The notes beneath the pieces are model-generated. The model did no database searches and was not told where the DNA came from. It saw nothing but the letters and a program-made list of their open reading frames with translations. The position numbers and the translations under genes are program-made. Below, piece after piece: positions 12,042-23,565 of a stretch of 64,000 nucleotides of DNA (its first letter is position 1; every line of letters begins with the position of its first letter). Source of the stretch: Gibbula magus (taxonomy: Eukaryota; Mollusca; Gastropoda; Trochida; Trochidae); NCBI GenBank assembly GCA_936450465.1, contig OW388289.1, positions 68,508,420-68,572,419 on the forward strand. The letters are read 5' to 3'.

Positions 12042-12199
12042 CAGGAGGGTTAACACAGAGAGTTATTACAATGATTGTAAACCCTTATGTATTTGCTAAG
12101 ATGACGGTTTGGAAGTAAAGAGCTGAAGAAACTAACTTTGACTAATTTTGAAAAAGTCCTCAAAGTTATGACGGAATAAGAACAGCAAATTTTTTGAAG

Positions 12200-12275
12200 A
12201 AAGTGCGTCTCGAACCCGTATCTACAAACTCCTGTAGAACGTGAGCTAGCGCTTTAGTCTACTGCGCAAATGAGG
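12200..12275 (-). mobile_element. tRNA-like SINE head or tRNA pseudogene
   Basis: On the minus strand an A-box-like D-arm (gcgcagtagactaaagcgc, 12249-12267) and a B-box (ggttcgagacg, 12206-12216) sit about 40 nt apart, as in a tRNA. The presumptive acceptor ends do not pair, so this is not a functional tRNA. It is best read as a tRNA-derived SINE promoter region whose body would extend to lower coordinates. Confidence 0.6.
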
Positions 12276-12451
12276 CAGATGAGATTCCACAAAAGCAACT
12301 CATATAGCCTGGCTGTTACGAGGCTGATTTCAGGTTCCAAACAAGGATTTTATGAACGACACTATTTATCAGGGATTCTCAATATAATGCGATAACAATT
12401 AAAATGCCTGTTTTACACTTAAAAACTGTTGATAATATTGAGGAACCATTC

Positions 12452-12530
12452 TACCTCGGATATGGTAAGGTTGTGGACCCTGATAGTCCTCGGGTTTATC
12501 CTTCACATCAGGGTCTACAATTCCGAGGTA
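12452..12530. repeat. Imperfect foldback
   Basis: tacctcgga ... ttgtggaccctgat on the left is mirrored by atcagggtctacaattccgaggta on the right (12507-12530). The left arm has about nine extra bases (tatggtaag). The structure is about 79 bp with a short loop. Confidence 0.75.
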
Positions 12531-12659
12531 TTAACAGACATACAATGTTTGTTTCCTAAATAGTTCGTCAACATTTTCTTCTGGACGTCTGAACGATTAT
12601 TATATAAATAAGGAAAACACGGCTCATTTATTTCCCCTTAACGCCCCTTTTGTTGACCG

Positions 12660-13130
12660 TTGATTGCATCAATGTTTAGGCCTCCCTGATTTCCTGAGAA
12701 CTGAGAACTGAGGGATGGGTAGGTTTATGATGGGAGTCCCCCCGGATTTACAACCGACGAGAGATACCGGTTGGGAAGAGTCCAAAGCAAACGGTAAGTA
12801 CATGTAGATGTTATGATCACGGTTCATCGAGACGTTCTGTATGTCGATCGGGTCGCTTCCTGATGTTTCTTGACACCAGTTATTGTTCCTGATGGGTTGT
12901 CGTCGGTATCCTCCCAAATTGGTAAGTTAAGGCGAACTTTTGGTCAAGCCTATTGATGGATGCTTGATGTTGTCTTGGTTGGGGCTTGCGATACTGCATT
13001 CTTTGCCGTAGGGTCTTGTCAATGGAAACTATGACATCAATACTCTTGATGAAACGGGGTACCTCATGGGTGATGTGGCCCATGCAGGAATTGTGTCTCG
13101 GGTTGAAGACGTTCAGTGCTGAGAGAAGTG
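12660..13130 (-). pseudogene. GC-richer possible coding relic, unrecognised
   Basis: This stretch is clearly richer in G and C than its surroundings. On the minus strand, two ORFs in different frames (13083-12880 and 12917-12669) abut around 12900 and could be one frame broken by a frameshift. The inferred peptides are polar and rich in Gln, Arg and Asn, including PKPRQ-like and RRQPIRNNN-like stretches. That composition would suit a retroelement gag-like protein, but no zinc knuckle or other diagnostic motif is seen. No function is assigned. The plus strand has only shorter frames. Confidence 0.3.
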
Positions 13131-15754
13131 TTGATAGTTCTGATAACTAGCTCTTATACGTTGTTGTTCCGGAATGTCGGTGCCAGAGTGGCACATGGTT
13201 TTGCGGGTGATGACATGAGTTGTAGTAAATTAGTGTAGCTTGTAATGATACATCTATGAATGGGAGTTGTTGGTCAGTTTGTTCACTTTCAAGTTATTTA
13301 AAATCACCTGCTTTTCCAGTGTTTTGTGCAGCGATACATATCTTCGTTTGCTCTTTTATACATACTGTTCTTGATTTTATGTAGAAAACGCGAACAATAC
13401 ACTATCTAACCAATTGTATATAAGCATAAGCTCGGTTATTACAAACATGCCATTCAGGGAAATATAATATTTTGGAATAATAAAAAAAAGAAACATTTGA
13501 AAAGCTATCAACAACATTAGAAACTCGACATTAATAATTGTATCGACTTCTATAAAAGCGTATTGCCAGGTAGCAGGTTGCCAGTACTCGTGGATATCAT
13601 ATTGCATCTTATCATACACGTATGGGTTTACAAATGTAATATGGAATGTTTGACATTGATATTGCTAGAGAGTGATTATTTCCTTGCACTTGACTTCATC
13701 TGGTCTATTTCTAATATGTTATCATGTCTATGTATTTACCGTGTCCGCGCATCTGTCAAGGTTATGGCATGTATTGGCCGTTAGCTTTCAAAATCTAAAT
13801 ATTTTAGCCTATCTTTAACCTGCTCTATCTCCGTCCTCTTTAAATGAGTTTCCTATTATATAGATTACAGTTCCGAAAAGACGTCCTCAAATAAAAACAA
13901 CCAAACCATTGAACAAACGTGCATGCCAATACAATAAAACCACAATGTGAATGTGAATGCAATCGGAAAATGAACATGAGATAATTAATAAAATCAAATA
14001 GAACATAAACGTGCTTTTTCTGAAGCATGTCTGGTGGTATTGCAGTAATGTCGGAAATGTAAAACAAATCTTAATTTGAAAACAACAATGCATCCCTCCC
14101 CAAAATAGTTAATTAAGATATAGCTTTTGAGATTTACAAGTTTGTTAATACGAATTGATGAGTGTTCAAAGCAAATTAAAATGTTCATATCATTCTATCC
14201 AACGAGATCAAATGTGAAAATTATTACATTTATTCGATGATGAAAATAATGTACTCGGGATTTTACTGCGTATAACTACCAAATAGTAACCTTTCATGGG
14301 CACTGGTCTTGACACACACTGTCTTACGTTACATTTCCACGCCGTCTTACATTACATTTGCTCAACACTCATAAAGGACATAACAGATATACTTTTCCCA
14401 GAGGCGTTATAGTGTCGCTGTACAGCATCAACAATATATAATATGACGAAGAAGAAGGATATATGTTCTAGGGAGGTCATAAGCCCCATCGTACAGAGTG
14501 ATACAAAGTGTTAATCCATTTGCTTTACCATCAACATACAATGTTAGCAGGCGGATAATATACCTATTCTATGAATGTATTAATTGTTAATACTATTGAT
14601 GTTGTATGATTTACATTTACATGTACGTTGTAGGGAGTAATAATAGCCATCGACGGCTTTCGGAATCAAACGCTAACGCATTTTCTCTTAGCATTTACAA
14701 ATAGAGCCAGCGTGGAGTTGATTTTCATGACTTTTGAAATTGTTACATATATATCACCATAGCAAGTGACAAAGCCTTTCTTATGCCCTCATCTAAGTAA
14801 TGTGAACAGTCGCTTTGACGTGTATTATTAATGTCCAATAATAAATACTTTTAACAAGTTTACATACATGCTCATATATAACTATGCGAGAAAAACAGCG
14901 AAGGGATATAATCGTAAGAGATAAATCGTACAGATTATATATAGGTATTGATTTTATGAATCATAAGTCTACATGTATTCGTAGCTCGATACAGCTATCT
15001 GTCAAACATTGCATGTATTATAACTCTAATCAGAAGACATTTTTCTCTGAGTTACAGCACTGTCGAACCGCGCAAACTGTAACAGTAGACATATTACATT
15101 ATCCAACTAAAATAAGATATATTTATAAAGCCCTGCTGATATGTGAGTGTCTATTTCTGACTTTCGAAGAGCCATAACGTGATATATGTGACAACTGTTC
15201 TATTTCAACGTGCGTAATCTGTCGATATTACGATATTAATTCTAAATGCACTGGCACCGTTGGGCTTGCAGTAGTAATGAATTCTTGTCATAAATGCGAA
15301 AAGCCTCGTTCCTGTATGTATTTGAGTTATCCTTGTTCAAATTCAGTTTAAATCCATCCTGCAGTATAGGCTTTCGTTATCCTTGTCACTGTCAGCATCA
15401 TGGCTTAAAAGATTAAAACCTATATTAGATAAAGGATACATGAAGAACAAATAAGTTACACATATCAGTGTCATATATATTAGGTTATTTATTATATATT
15501 AACTTTTTTCTGTCCGCATGCGCGTAAGCATTACAAAGTATTTTCTAATTCTGCAGTAAAATCATACTTGCACAACTCCTACGTGATGTATGACAAGCAT
15601 TTCGTTCAGCTCTCGTAATCCACGTCCGATTTTTATACAAAATATTAATACTTTAAAACAGATATTTTTTAAAATAATGTAGGATATCCACTTTTAATAT
15701 GAACAAACAAACTACTTCTGGTATAACTGCTACTGCGCAAATAACCCCCGGAGC
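13131..15754. other. Long AT-rich non-coding stretch
   Basis: About 2.6 kb with only chance ORFs, the longest being a 97-codon plus-strand frame at 14884-15177 with no motif and no coding-like context. No repeats or RNA genes recognised. Confidence 0.5.
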
Positions 15755-16030
15755 AGTACTCGAAAACTACTTGGCCAATCTTCACCAAACTTGGTACAAC
15801 TTCCCTACATGTATATCATGAAGATATGCATTTTGGGGGTTAAGCGTTTTAGAAAATAGACTTTGTCTATTTGAAGGGTTGTGTTATTTCCTGGGCAAAT
15901 CTCTAAGACTAGATCCAATCCTCGCCAAATTTGGTATACTGCCTCCCAATAAAAAGCATGTACATGTAGGTGGGCCTTTTGGTTTTTTTTATTTTTGCTG
16001 TTTCCATGGCAACATTTTGTACATTTGTCT
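15755..16030 (+). repeat. Interspersed repeat of bivalve style
   Basis: Contains cttggccaatcttcaccaaacttggtacaac, here broken as ccaatcttcaccaaacttgg plus tacaac, then a second related line (atccaatcctcgccaaatttggtatac, about 15914-15940), followed by gtttccatggcaac. The repeated 'search for matching template' wording (caatc-t-caccaaa-tttggta) makes it a two-unit degenerate tandem. I associate this repeat style with bivalve genomes from general knowledge. It is non-coding. Confidence 0.5.
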
Positions 16031-17515
16031 TTTAGTAAGATAATGAGTTGAAGTGCATTACGGGAAGGAGAGACATCTGTTTGAAGAGCACAAATACCTG
16101 ATAGTATTAATTATATTCATCAAACTTATGTGGGGCCGGGGGATTAGCATCTCTCTTGATGGGTCTTGTGTATACTTAGATTTCAATACACATTGATTTA
16201 ATCCATCCTTGTTTATTATGGCAAAATGCATAGTAATAGTACATGTTCATGCCTGCTTGTCGCTGCCGAAAGTATATTCAAGATTACGTCTTCCGAGTCA
16301 ATAAAAGAAAACGGGAGACCGACTAGACAGCTCCTCTCCCTAGATTAAGAAGAAACATCAATATAAAAGAGACAGCTGGATGTCTTAAAGACGACTCTCA
16401 ACAGGGGACATTGGCACAACGGAGTAATAGCATAGGGCAAACACTGTGTAAAACATTCGTTGTGCAAGATGCAGTATGAACTGTCTGTGATGACCGTTTT
16501 GTGTATTTGATCATATAGAAATTAACATTGAAATAGTTCGTGCTATATATGTTTCGTAATGTGATATAGGTATAATATGTCAAAAGGATATAAAATGTGT
16601 TGTAATGTGAGTTGTTTGCTTTTGAAATTGAATGTCTGCCATTGTGATGTATGTCCATATTGTTTTACTCAAAAACTTGAATCCGTAAATTCCCAGTTTA
16701 TATATAATATCCCAGTAGTACTAGATATTAGACTACAGTGAACAGGGAACACCGATTAAAATGAGCTTGAATAAAAAATATCAATACATAAAAACAAACC
16801 AAAACTAATAAAAACCAACGTCAAACGATATTTCAAAATGCACTCAGAGACTTGAAATTCGGTCAAAAAGATACGTAATCTTCATGCTAACAAAACTGTT
16901 ATCTGCGTCGAATACGTAGGTCTAGCGGTTTTGGGGCCTTAATGACTCCTTTGCGATTTCTAAATTTGGGATTTTTGGGGGGCAAATCTCCCAGCCCAAT
17001 GCACCTTTAAGACGCATCACAAACTTTGAATGAAAAATGATTTCGGCTTAATCTTTTTCTCGTCGCTTGTGACCATATTTTTAATTCTTTTGCTAAATTT
17101 GTGTCTTTTGATTTCTTTTCTGGTTTGATCCTACGATTATGTGATAGACAGAAAAAACCTGTACACACAATATCTTACATAATAACCTCAGGCGCCCTTA
17201 GCACTCGATGGAAACTCGTCGTAGTTTGACATGATAACAACACTACAGTCCTTTATTAACTGAAACACATCCCATGCGATGTGGAACAACAAAAACTAGT
17301 CAAATCGTACAGTTCAGTTGCGGTGAGTGTATCAATGAGCCAATCTAATTTGTAAAATAGACATGGTTTCCACTGAATTGTGTAATTAATTCTCCAGTGT
17401 CATAACTACTTGAATGTGCTTACGTATATGTACCTGTATACGTGGCCATGTATATGCTGTAAAGTGTTTGGAATTAAGGTGAACAATGTTTCCGATTTTC
17501 CACAAATTGACATTA
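16031..17515. other. Non-coding stretch, nothing recognised
   Basis: AT-rich sequence between the interspersed repeat and the Tc1 element. A minus ORF at 16398-16658 (86 codons) shows no recognisable domain. Confidence 0.5.
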
Positions 17516-17517
17516 TA

Positions 17518-19121
17518 AACACAGTAAAAAAAAGTTAAGCACCCCCTTCTTTTTTTTGATAGGGGTATGTTTCAGAGACCCATTATAGCAAAACTAAACA
17601 TCCCACAGGGGAAAAACGAATTCCAGGAGCAAGTGTAATTAATTGTTTTATTCGTTGACATTTTTGTGTAATCTTCAGAGATTTCAAATGACCAAAAACA
17701 GAAAACAAAAATTGACTTGAAAATGGTGAAAAACACTGACTCGTAAATGTATTGTCATTTCAAGTTTGACGGCTGAAAATGATGAAGAAATCATACTGAA
17801 TAACCTGTGCCATTGTTTTAGGAACGATTTAGTGTCAATATCGTGTGCTGCCACCGCGTGCCTGAAGTCCTGCTGTCAGTCTTCTGGGCATACCCCTGAC
17901 AAGGTTCTTTAATTCTTCCATGGGGATTTGCTGCCACTCATCGTGAAGTGCGGTCTCCAGTTGTCTTAAATTGTGTGGAGCAGGGTTGCTTCTCTGTAGA
18001 CGTCGACGAATCATGTCCCAGACATGCTAGATGGGATTCAAATCTGGAGACAATGCTGGCCAGGGGATACGAGACACAGCATTGTTCTCCAGATGTTGAG
18101 TCACAGCTCGTGAACGGTGAGGCCGAGCATTATCATCCATGAACAGGGGTCGAGTTGCAAGTCTATGATCATCAAAATGGTCAATCACAACTGGATCCAA
18201 CACTTCTGCAATGTAGCGGGCGCCGGTGAGTGTGCCTTGTAGTGTCACCAAATCCAACTTGCAATCAAAAGAAAAGCAACCCCACACCATAACGGATCCT
18301 CCACCATATGGAACCCTTGGAAGAATGTTCCTTGGTGTGTATCGACTGTTCTTGACTCTCCAAACTCTGATTCGCCCGTCAACGGTATGGAGGAGGAAGC
18401 GACTTTCTCCATGACCTCAGGTTCCAACGCTGCCGGTCACCACACCACATCCTACGATCCCGTTTATGACGATTAGTAAGGTTTGGACGTCTGATGACAC
18501 GTCGAGACCATAAACCTGCTGCTTTGAGGCGGTTCCTCACCGTCTGATTGCTGATACGTCTATAGGGTAGCCAGGCTTGTTTCAAGACGGTACTTGACGC
18601 AAACGGTTGACGTCGTTGATGACGCAATAGGTTCCTGTCCTCTTGCAATGTGGTAGCTCGGGGCCTTCCGGAACGTGGTCGATCGAGAAAATGGTTAGTT
18701 TGGGCATGTTTCCTCACTAAACGACTGATGACCGAATAGTGGTAACCAGTTCTTCTCCCAATTTCCTTGTACGAGAAACCTGCTAAATGCTGTCCAATAA
18801 TTTGCCATCTCGTAGCCTCGGACAATCTCCTTCGTGGCATTGTTCATGAAGTTTGTGTATTGAACTGACATTGAAGCCGTAAAAGGCGTTTATTTAGCCA
18901 TGGTAAGTCGAAGGGTGAAACTGCATTTTGCTGAAATCATTGTTTGCATGATATGCATGCCAATAGCTCTGTTCGTGAGAACCGTTCCATAACAGAAACC
19001 ACACCAGTTCCCATCCAGAATACCATATTTGGCCTGTCTATCGAATTGAATAACATGATCATAAAATCCAAAATGGTATACAACTTTTAATTTGGGGATG
19101 CTTAACTTTTTTTACTGTGTA
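17518..19121 (-). mobile_element. Tc1-like DNA transposon, nearly full length (1,604 bp), inactive
   Basis: Both ends carry the terminal inverted repeat CACAGTAAAAAAAGTTAAGC, followed by a-c/t-cccc. The left copy has one extra A in the poly-A run. TA dinucleotides flank the element (17516-17517 and 19122-19123), the target duplication of the Tc1/mariner superfamily. The size fits an autonomous Tc1. It encodes one transposase on the minus strand and is richer in GC than the surrounding DNA, as expected of a relatively recent insertion. The terminal repeats are well preserved although the transposase is broken. Confidence 0.95.
17835..18840 (-). pseudogene. Tc1-like transposase, disrupted
   Basis: The start ATG is at 18840, and the N-terminal frame (to 18379) holds two helix-turn-helix segments (TRWQIIGQHLAGFSYKEIG and TVRNRLKAAGLWSRR) joined by a GRPR linker, the DNA-binding part. 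The frame then shifts at about 18402-18405, where WRK is followed directly by RFLLH in another frame: the short block that normally carries the first catalytic aspartate is missing. The second frame continues through VWGCFSFD and MDDNARPHRSR (second Asp present) to SPDLNPI. There a TAG (18027-18029) stands where the family has the catalytic Glu of the IEHVWD motif. Reading past it, HVWDMIRRR and a C-terminal RGGSTRY lead to TGA at 17835-17837. Total span of about 335 codons is normal for Tc1. The plus-strand ORFs at 17948 and 18226 are shadows. Confidence 0.93.
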
Positions 19122-19123
19122 TA

Positions 19124-19440
19124 GAATCATGATATCAATGGACGGTGTTTCGATTGGTAATTCTTTGTCAAGATAGGCTTGGCCAACGTGAACGTTCATG
19201 ACAGGAAATCAATCCATATGCGCCAATTGGGAAGGATTGAATCTAACGAGACCTCATTTTATTATTGTTAATAGTTGTATAGCATGTCAGGAAAACCAGC
19301 AAGTCAAACATTGACAATCTAATGCATGTTCCGATTCATCAATGGTGTCATATTAACGACAATAGCTAACATTAAATTAATGCCAATGACATTTTATAAA
19401 CATTTGCATCAACATTTACCGTAGACACTATAATATAGAA
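19124..19440. other. Non-coding spacer, nothing recognised
   Basis: AT-rich sequence between the Tc1 element and the small foldback; no feature recognised. Confidence 0.5.
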
Positions 19441-19564
19441 AGGACAAAAAGTGGTGAAATCCGCTTGCCGGATCCTTTCCTATTCTTCCGGATTCATCAG
19501 GATCCGCCAATATTTGGGAGAATCCGGAAGGATCCGGGAAATGGATTCCACCACTTTTTGTCCT
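19441..19564. mobile_element. Foldback MITE, about 124 bp
   Basis: The ends AGGACAAAAAGTGGTG (19441) and its exact complement (ending 19564) begin two arms that stay complementary inward through aatcc, ccggatcct and tccggattc, with a 10-bp gap in one arm. The centre is rich in ggatcc and atccgga words. It can fold almost entirely on itself. No clear target duplication was seen. The 62-codon ORF at 19465 is an artefact. Confidence 0.85.
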
Positions 19565-20648
19565 GTGATATTGGTGCAATATTAGTGGAGTCTATTAATT
19601 GCAGTAATAGTCATGTTGATATTGAATTGATGCTTAAACCGTCTACCTTGTAATGGTATCGGTGTGTGTCAATCATCTGATGTTACTATTGATCTTAAGC
19701 ACGAGTTTTGTTAACGCGTATTACTGTGACATTGTTTAAAAACCTGAAGATCGCATTAGTTTCATTTCTTAAGATTCGCAAGCAGTAAATATGTGAACAA
19801 TATTGAGAAACGGTTCTAAGTGACATGTTTTGGGTATAATTCGGAAAAAAAATTCAATGTGAATTGATTGAGTTTGCTACTGATTAATGCATTGCAAAAC
19901 ATGAACATAAACATTTTTGTTCACATGTCAATAAGTTTCCTGATGGCAAACAATGTTGTGAAAATATGTTCATGAAGAATTGAGCAAAGACTCCCTTAAA
20001 GGGTAATTTATTAGATAAGCTTTATTTTCACTAAGGTTCATCTCATCAGAAAGAATACAAATCGCACACGTCCATAACATGATTGTTGTTAACCTGTAAT
20101 GAAATATGTATGATTCCATTCTCAATTGATGTAATGACCAATTGATCCCGAAACTGAAATGGCAGTTTAATAGAAATCGTGCATCCTCATTTCGACAAAT
20201 GAAATTGAAATCTGGTGTCCAGTAATTGAAAGGCAATGGCAGAGCAATTACGTTTTTAGTCTCATCAGTACTTATTTTTGTCATAAATCCATTATTAAGA
20301 AATAATTTGTTCGTGTGGTTATGGTATTACACATTGAAAACCACAGACACTGTAATGTAAAGACATACTAGTATGAATTTAAAATTTGGTTTTGAATGCA
20401 ACATTGCTGATTTCATTTTTAAGGAATCTGGTTATAGAATGTGTATACTTCATGCTAGGATTACATGTACATAAACCCATGCTGGAATATGGAGAATAAA
20501 TATACAGTCACAAGTGACGATAAAAGGATTCAGCGCATCAATAAATCAAATTTAACGAATGAAGCCATGCTTCTATTGTAAATGTCTCTAACATGTCTGT
20601 AGGATTATCGAGACCCAGATTTCCCATGTCAAAATGGCATAATTTGAT
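19565..20648. other. Non-coding stretch with an unrecognised 104-codon minus ORF
   Basis: The minus frame 20284-19970 (104 codons) is one of the longer ORFs here but has no recognisable domain, signal peptide or coding context. I treat it as chance. Nothing else was seen. Confidence 0.4.
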
Positions 20649-20795
20649 AATAAAACCAAAATTACGACTAAATCACGTGACCACAAACTCGCCATGATTT
20701 ACTCTATTGCCCTCATGGTTATTGTACATCTTTTTAAAAAAAAAGTTGCAACTCTCTATCTGCATCTTGATTTTTTTCCCATATTAAAAACGTAC
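20649..20795 (+). repeat. Direct repeat pair B, copy 1
   Basis: Shares ctaaatcacgtgacc, catgatttact, an oligo-A/T tract, ttgca and ctctatctgcat with 21989-22135 in the same order and spacing. Class unknown. Confidence 0.7.
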
Positions 20796-21988
20796 TGCAA
20801 GCCTCTAGGTAAAAATGAAAAACTCATATATCAATGGACCACTACATTATGTTTCTCATGATTAAGATAAAACAGTTAGAATTTTCATACTAAGGTGTAA
20901 AATGTTGTGCTTTAGATTGCATACATAATTAACGCGTTATGTTCTGAATATTCAGGAATGTACTCCAAAATGCGCGCTTATTTACGAACCCCTAGATCAC
21001 GATTGCAATGTTTGAAGCTTAACTATTAATTTCTTTTATGAAAGGCTCAACATTAAGTTTTTTGTTCTTGAATTGTTTCATACGTAGGTGCAAATAAAGA
21101 TTCAATATCGGAATTAGTTAAGTAGTTATGATCCTTTGAATTTCGCAGAAAATGCCGATTTTCGAAAAATGACATTGTTCTATGACTTGTAATACGTAAA
21201 CTATGACATATACATTTGAAATTTAAAGTTCTAAATAAGTGACATCTCTACTTCAAAATGAGCCATTAAAAATAACGGTATATTCAGTGGTTTACGATGG
21301 AACATTCTCCAAAGAAAGTGCCCCTCGAAAATTCTCAAAATCACAAAATTTCAATTATTTGTTTCTTTGTCCAAATTGTGCCCAAATTATCAACCTTTAT
21401 ACGATAATGATATGTTTAGGAATTATTGTAAAGATTGTTATCAGAAGGAGATTGCAATCAGTAACATTGACATAAGTCAGTTTGTTACAGAGTTATGCCC
21501 CTTTGAACATGAAGACGAAAAACGAACATGGAACAAAATACCATATTCAAGGGCAGATAATTTTAGTTCTAACCTGAAATTCAAAGTTTTGTGTAGATAC
21601 TTTGTTCACCATTTATTCAGCTTTCAGATGATTTACTATACATAGCTGGATGTGTTGCCGTGATTTAGAAGAAGATTTTTGAAGATCCGAACCCTCGAAA
21701 TTGCGAAAGTACACCATCGCTACATGCCCAATCGATGGGAAATGTTGTTGCCCAAATTTGGTGAAGGTTTTTATGAAATTATCTTATTTAGTTTTTTAAC
21801 TATTGAGCTTTGAAGTTTTAAATTTTTGCAAAATTGCCAGATTTCAAGTACTCACTGTGACAAAAGTATTGCGAATTAGAGTCCGCCAATGGCCAATGTA
21901 TATAATTCCTCAGGTACTTTATGTGCAAATAGCAGCTCTCTAGTGTTTAAATCTTCAGAGGAGAAGATTGTCAAAGGTGCATGGGGTC
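20796..21988. other. AT-rich stretch between two repeat copies
   Basis: Includes phrases such as gttacagagttatgcccctttgaa (about 21484) and cccaaatttggtgaaggttttt (about 21751) that resemble degenerate interspersed repeats. ORFs at 21239-21645 have no recognisable product. The whole 20.65-22.14 kb segment may be one decayed repeat with related ends. Confidence 0.4.
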
Positions 21989-22135
21989 AGGAAAAAAACA
22001 ATATTGCGGCTAAATCACGTGACCTACGAATTCGTCATGATTTACTTTTCTGTTTGCAATGTCAATACGCATTTTTTTTAAATTTGCAAGTCTCTATCTG
22101 CAATCTGAAAACAATGTCGCATGTTAAAAATCGAA
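21989..22135 (+). repeat. Direct repeat pair B, copy 2
   Basis: Second copy of the 20649-20795 segment, 1,340 bp downstream in the same orientation: gctaaatcacgtgacc, catgatttact, poly-T, ttgcaa and ctctatctgcaa. Confidence 0.7.
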
Positions 22136-22759
22136 GCTTAGAATAGAACTGGAGCTTTAATGGCTGGGCCGATTGGGCCCAAAAGCTTATTTTCACGATT
22201 CAAGGGCAAGGGTTACCAGACTGCAAAATTGTTTTGCATTTGCTCTAGTCGTTTAGGCTGAATCGCGAGCATAACTTTCGTGGAATAATAACAAAACACA
22301 CCAAATTCAGTAAAGATTCAGCTTCAAATGACTGAATCCTTAACTAAACAAGGTAGCAAGTAATCATCTGTAAAGCTTAATTGGCTTGTGTTCTTAGTTG
22401 TCTCAACTGTTGGGTGCACTATTTGGAGTTCGATAAGTTGATTGATTCACTTACGAACTCTGAGCAACGATTTCCTGAACACCCACAGCATGAGAATTCA
22501 TTTACATTCAGTTTTTTTTATTGACCAGCAATAAATTGTATGAAATGGGTTACACACACACAAGGCTAACCATGCAAGTACAACCTCGAACAGTCATCCG
22601 TGTGTGATAACACATATACTTAGAGGAACTCGTTATTGTTTAAAATGCCTTTAAAATGTCCTAAAAAGTTATATTTATGTAATTACTGATGGAAATGAAT
22701 AAGTGAACCTTTGGTTAGTTTCAGATTTTCTAATGACCCTGTATGAGGTTTGAATGATG
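22136..22759. other. Non-coding stretch, nothing recognised
   Basis: No supported feature. Contains a short acacacacaa run near 22553. Confidence 0.45.
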
Positions 22760-23325
22760 TGTAGCACAAACGTAGAATTTCCCGAAGTCAGTATCGCGTG
22801 TTTCGCCCATGTATGTTGATTACTACAGTACACGTGTCTGGTAGACTTTGTTTGTATTTTGGTCACAACTCTAGGAATAGTACGCCACTCATCTTCTTGA
22901 GCATCTTTCATTCGGATGAGGTTCTCAAATTCTGCGTCACAGAACATTCAAGAAATGCTCTATACGATTTATGTTGGAATTGTGGAGACTTATCAGAATC
23001 CGCATTATTATGCGGTGAGGGGGCGGGAATTATCTTGTTGGAACTCAAAGTTACGTCCAACGCATTGATTGTATGGTACAATGATGGGCAACAAAACTTC
23101 ATCCTTGTAATGAACACCAGTAAGTCTGTAAAAGTTGAGTTCTACCATCGCACGTCATCCCCTCAACACCATAATAGATCCATAACAACCATGCTGTCTG
23201 TACGCTCATTAAGTCGTCTACAATCCAGGTTAAGCTAGATTCATCCCTAAGCATCATGTAGCGCCCACTGTCGCAGACGACCACGATGAGCTCTAGTCCA
23301 TATCATTCGCAGACAGTTTTGTTTA
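22760..23325 (-). pseudogene. Tc1-like transposase remnant (catalytic domain)
   Basis: Read on the minus strand across three frames, the DNA gives in order RAHRGRLRQW, LRDESSLTW (first catalytic Asp region), YGSIMV then GMTCDGRTQL, KDEVLLPIIVPYN, FEFQQDNSRPLTA (second Asp), NRIEHFLNVL (catalytic Glu retained) and QEDEWRTIPRVV. This is the order of the Tc1-like DDE catalytic core. Several frameshifts and stops separate the blocks. The N-terminal DNA-binding half and the inverted repeats were not found; beyond 23325 lies a (TA)n tract. It belongs to a different lineage from the 17.5-kb Tc1 copy. The 146-codon plus-strand ORF at 22798-23238 is its antisense shadow. Confidence 0.8.
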
Positions 23326-23487
23326 GCTATCATCGTCACACTGAATCATTTAAAAGGTAACCATGATTCTCAACTTAAAATGCACATGCTTCAGGTGAAG
23401 ATATTTGTTCGTTTTGGTGACCTAACATGGTGTTATCTCTCAAGGAATTGTTTTGCAGTTTAAGCGTTCCTTTATTTATTTCCATCA

Positions 23488-23489
<2 letters not shown>

Positions 23490-23558
<69 letters not shown>
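23490..23558. repeat. (TA)n microsatellite, about 34 copies
   Basis: A pure alternating AT run of about 69 bp. The 60-codon ORF through it is an artefact. Confidence 0.97.

Positions 23559-23565
<7 letters not shown>

Noticed and set aside
19970..20284. 104-codon minus ORF
   Set aside because: No recognisable domain, no context and AT-rich composition; judged a chance frame, though not excluded.
22798..23238. 146-codon plus-strand ORF, the longest in this part of the window
   Set aside because: It lies antisense to a clear series of Tc1 transposase motifs on the minus strand.
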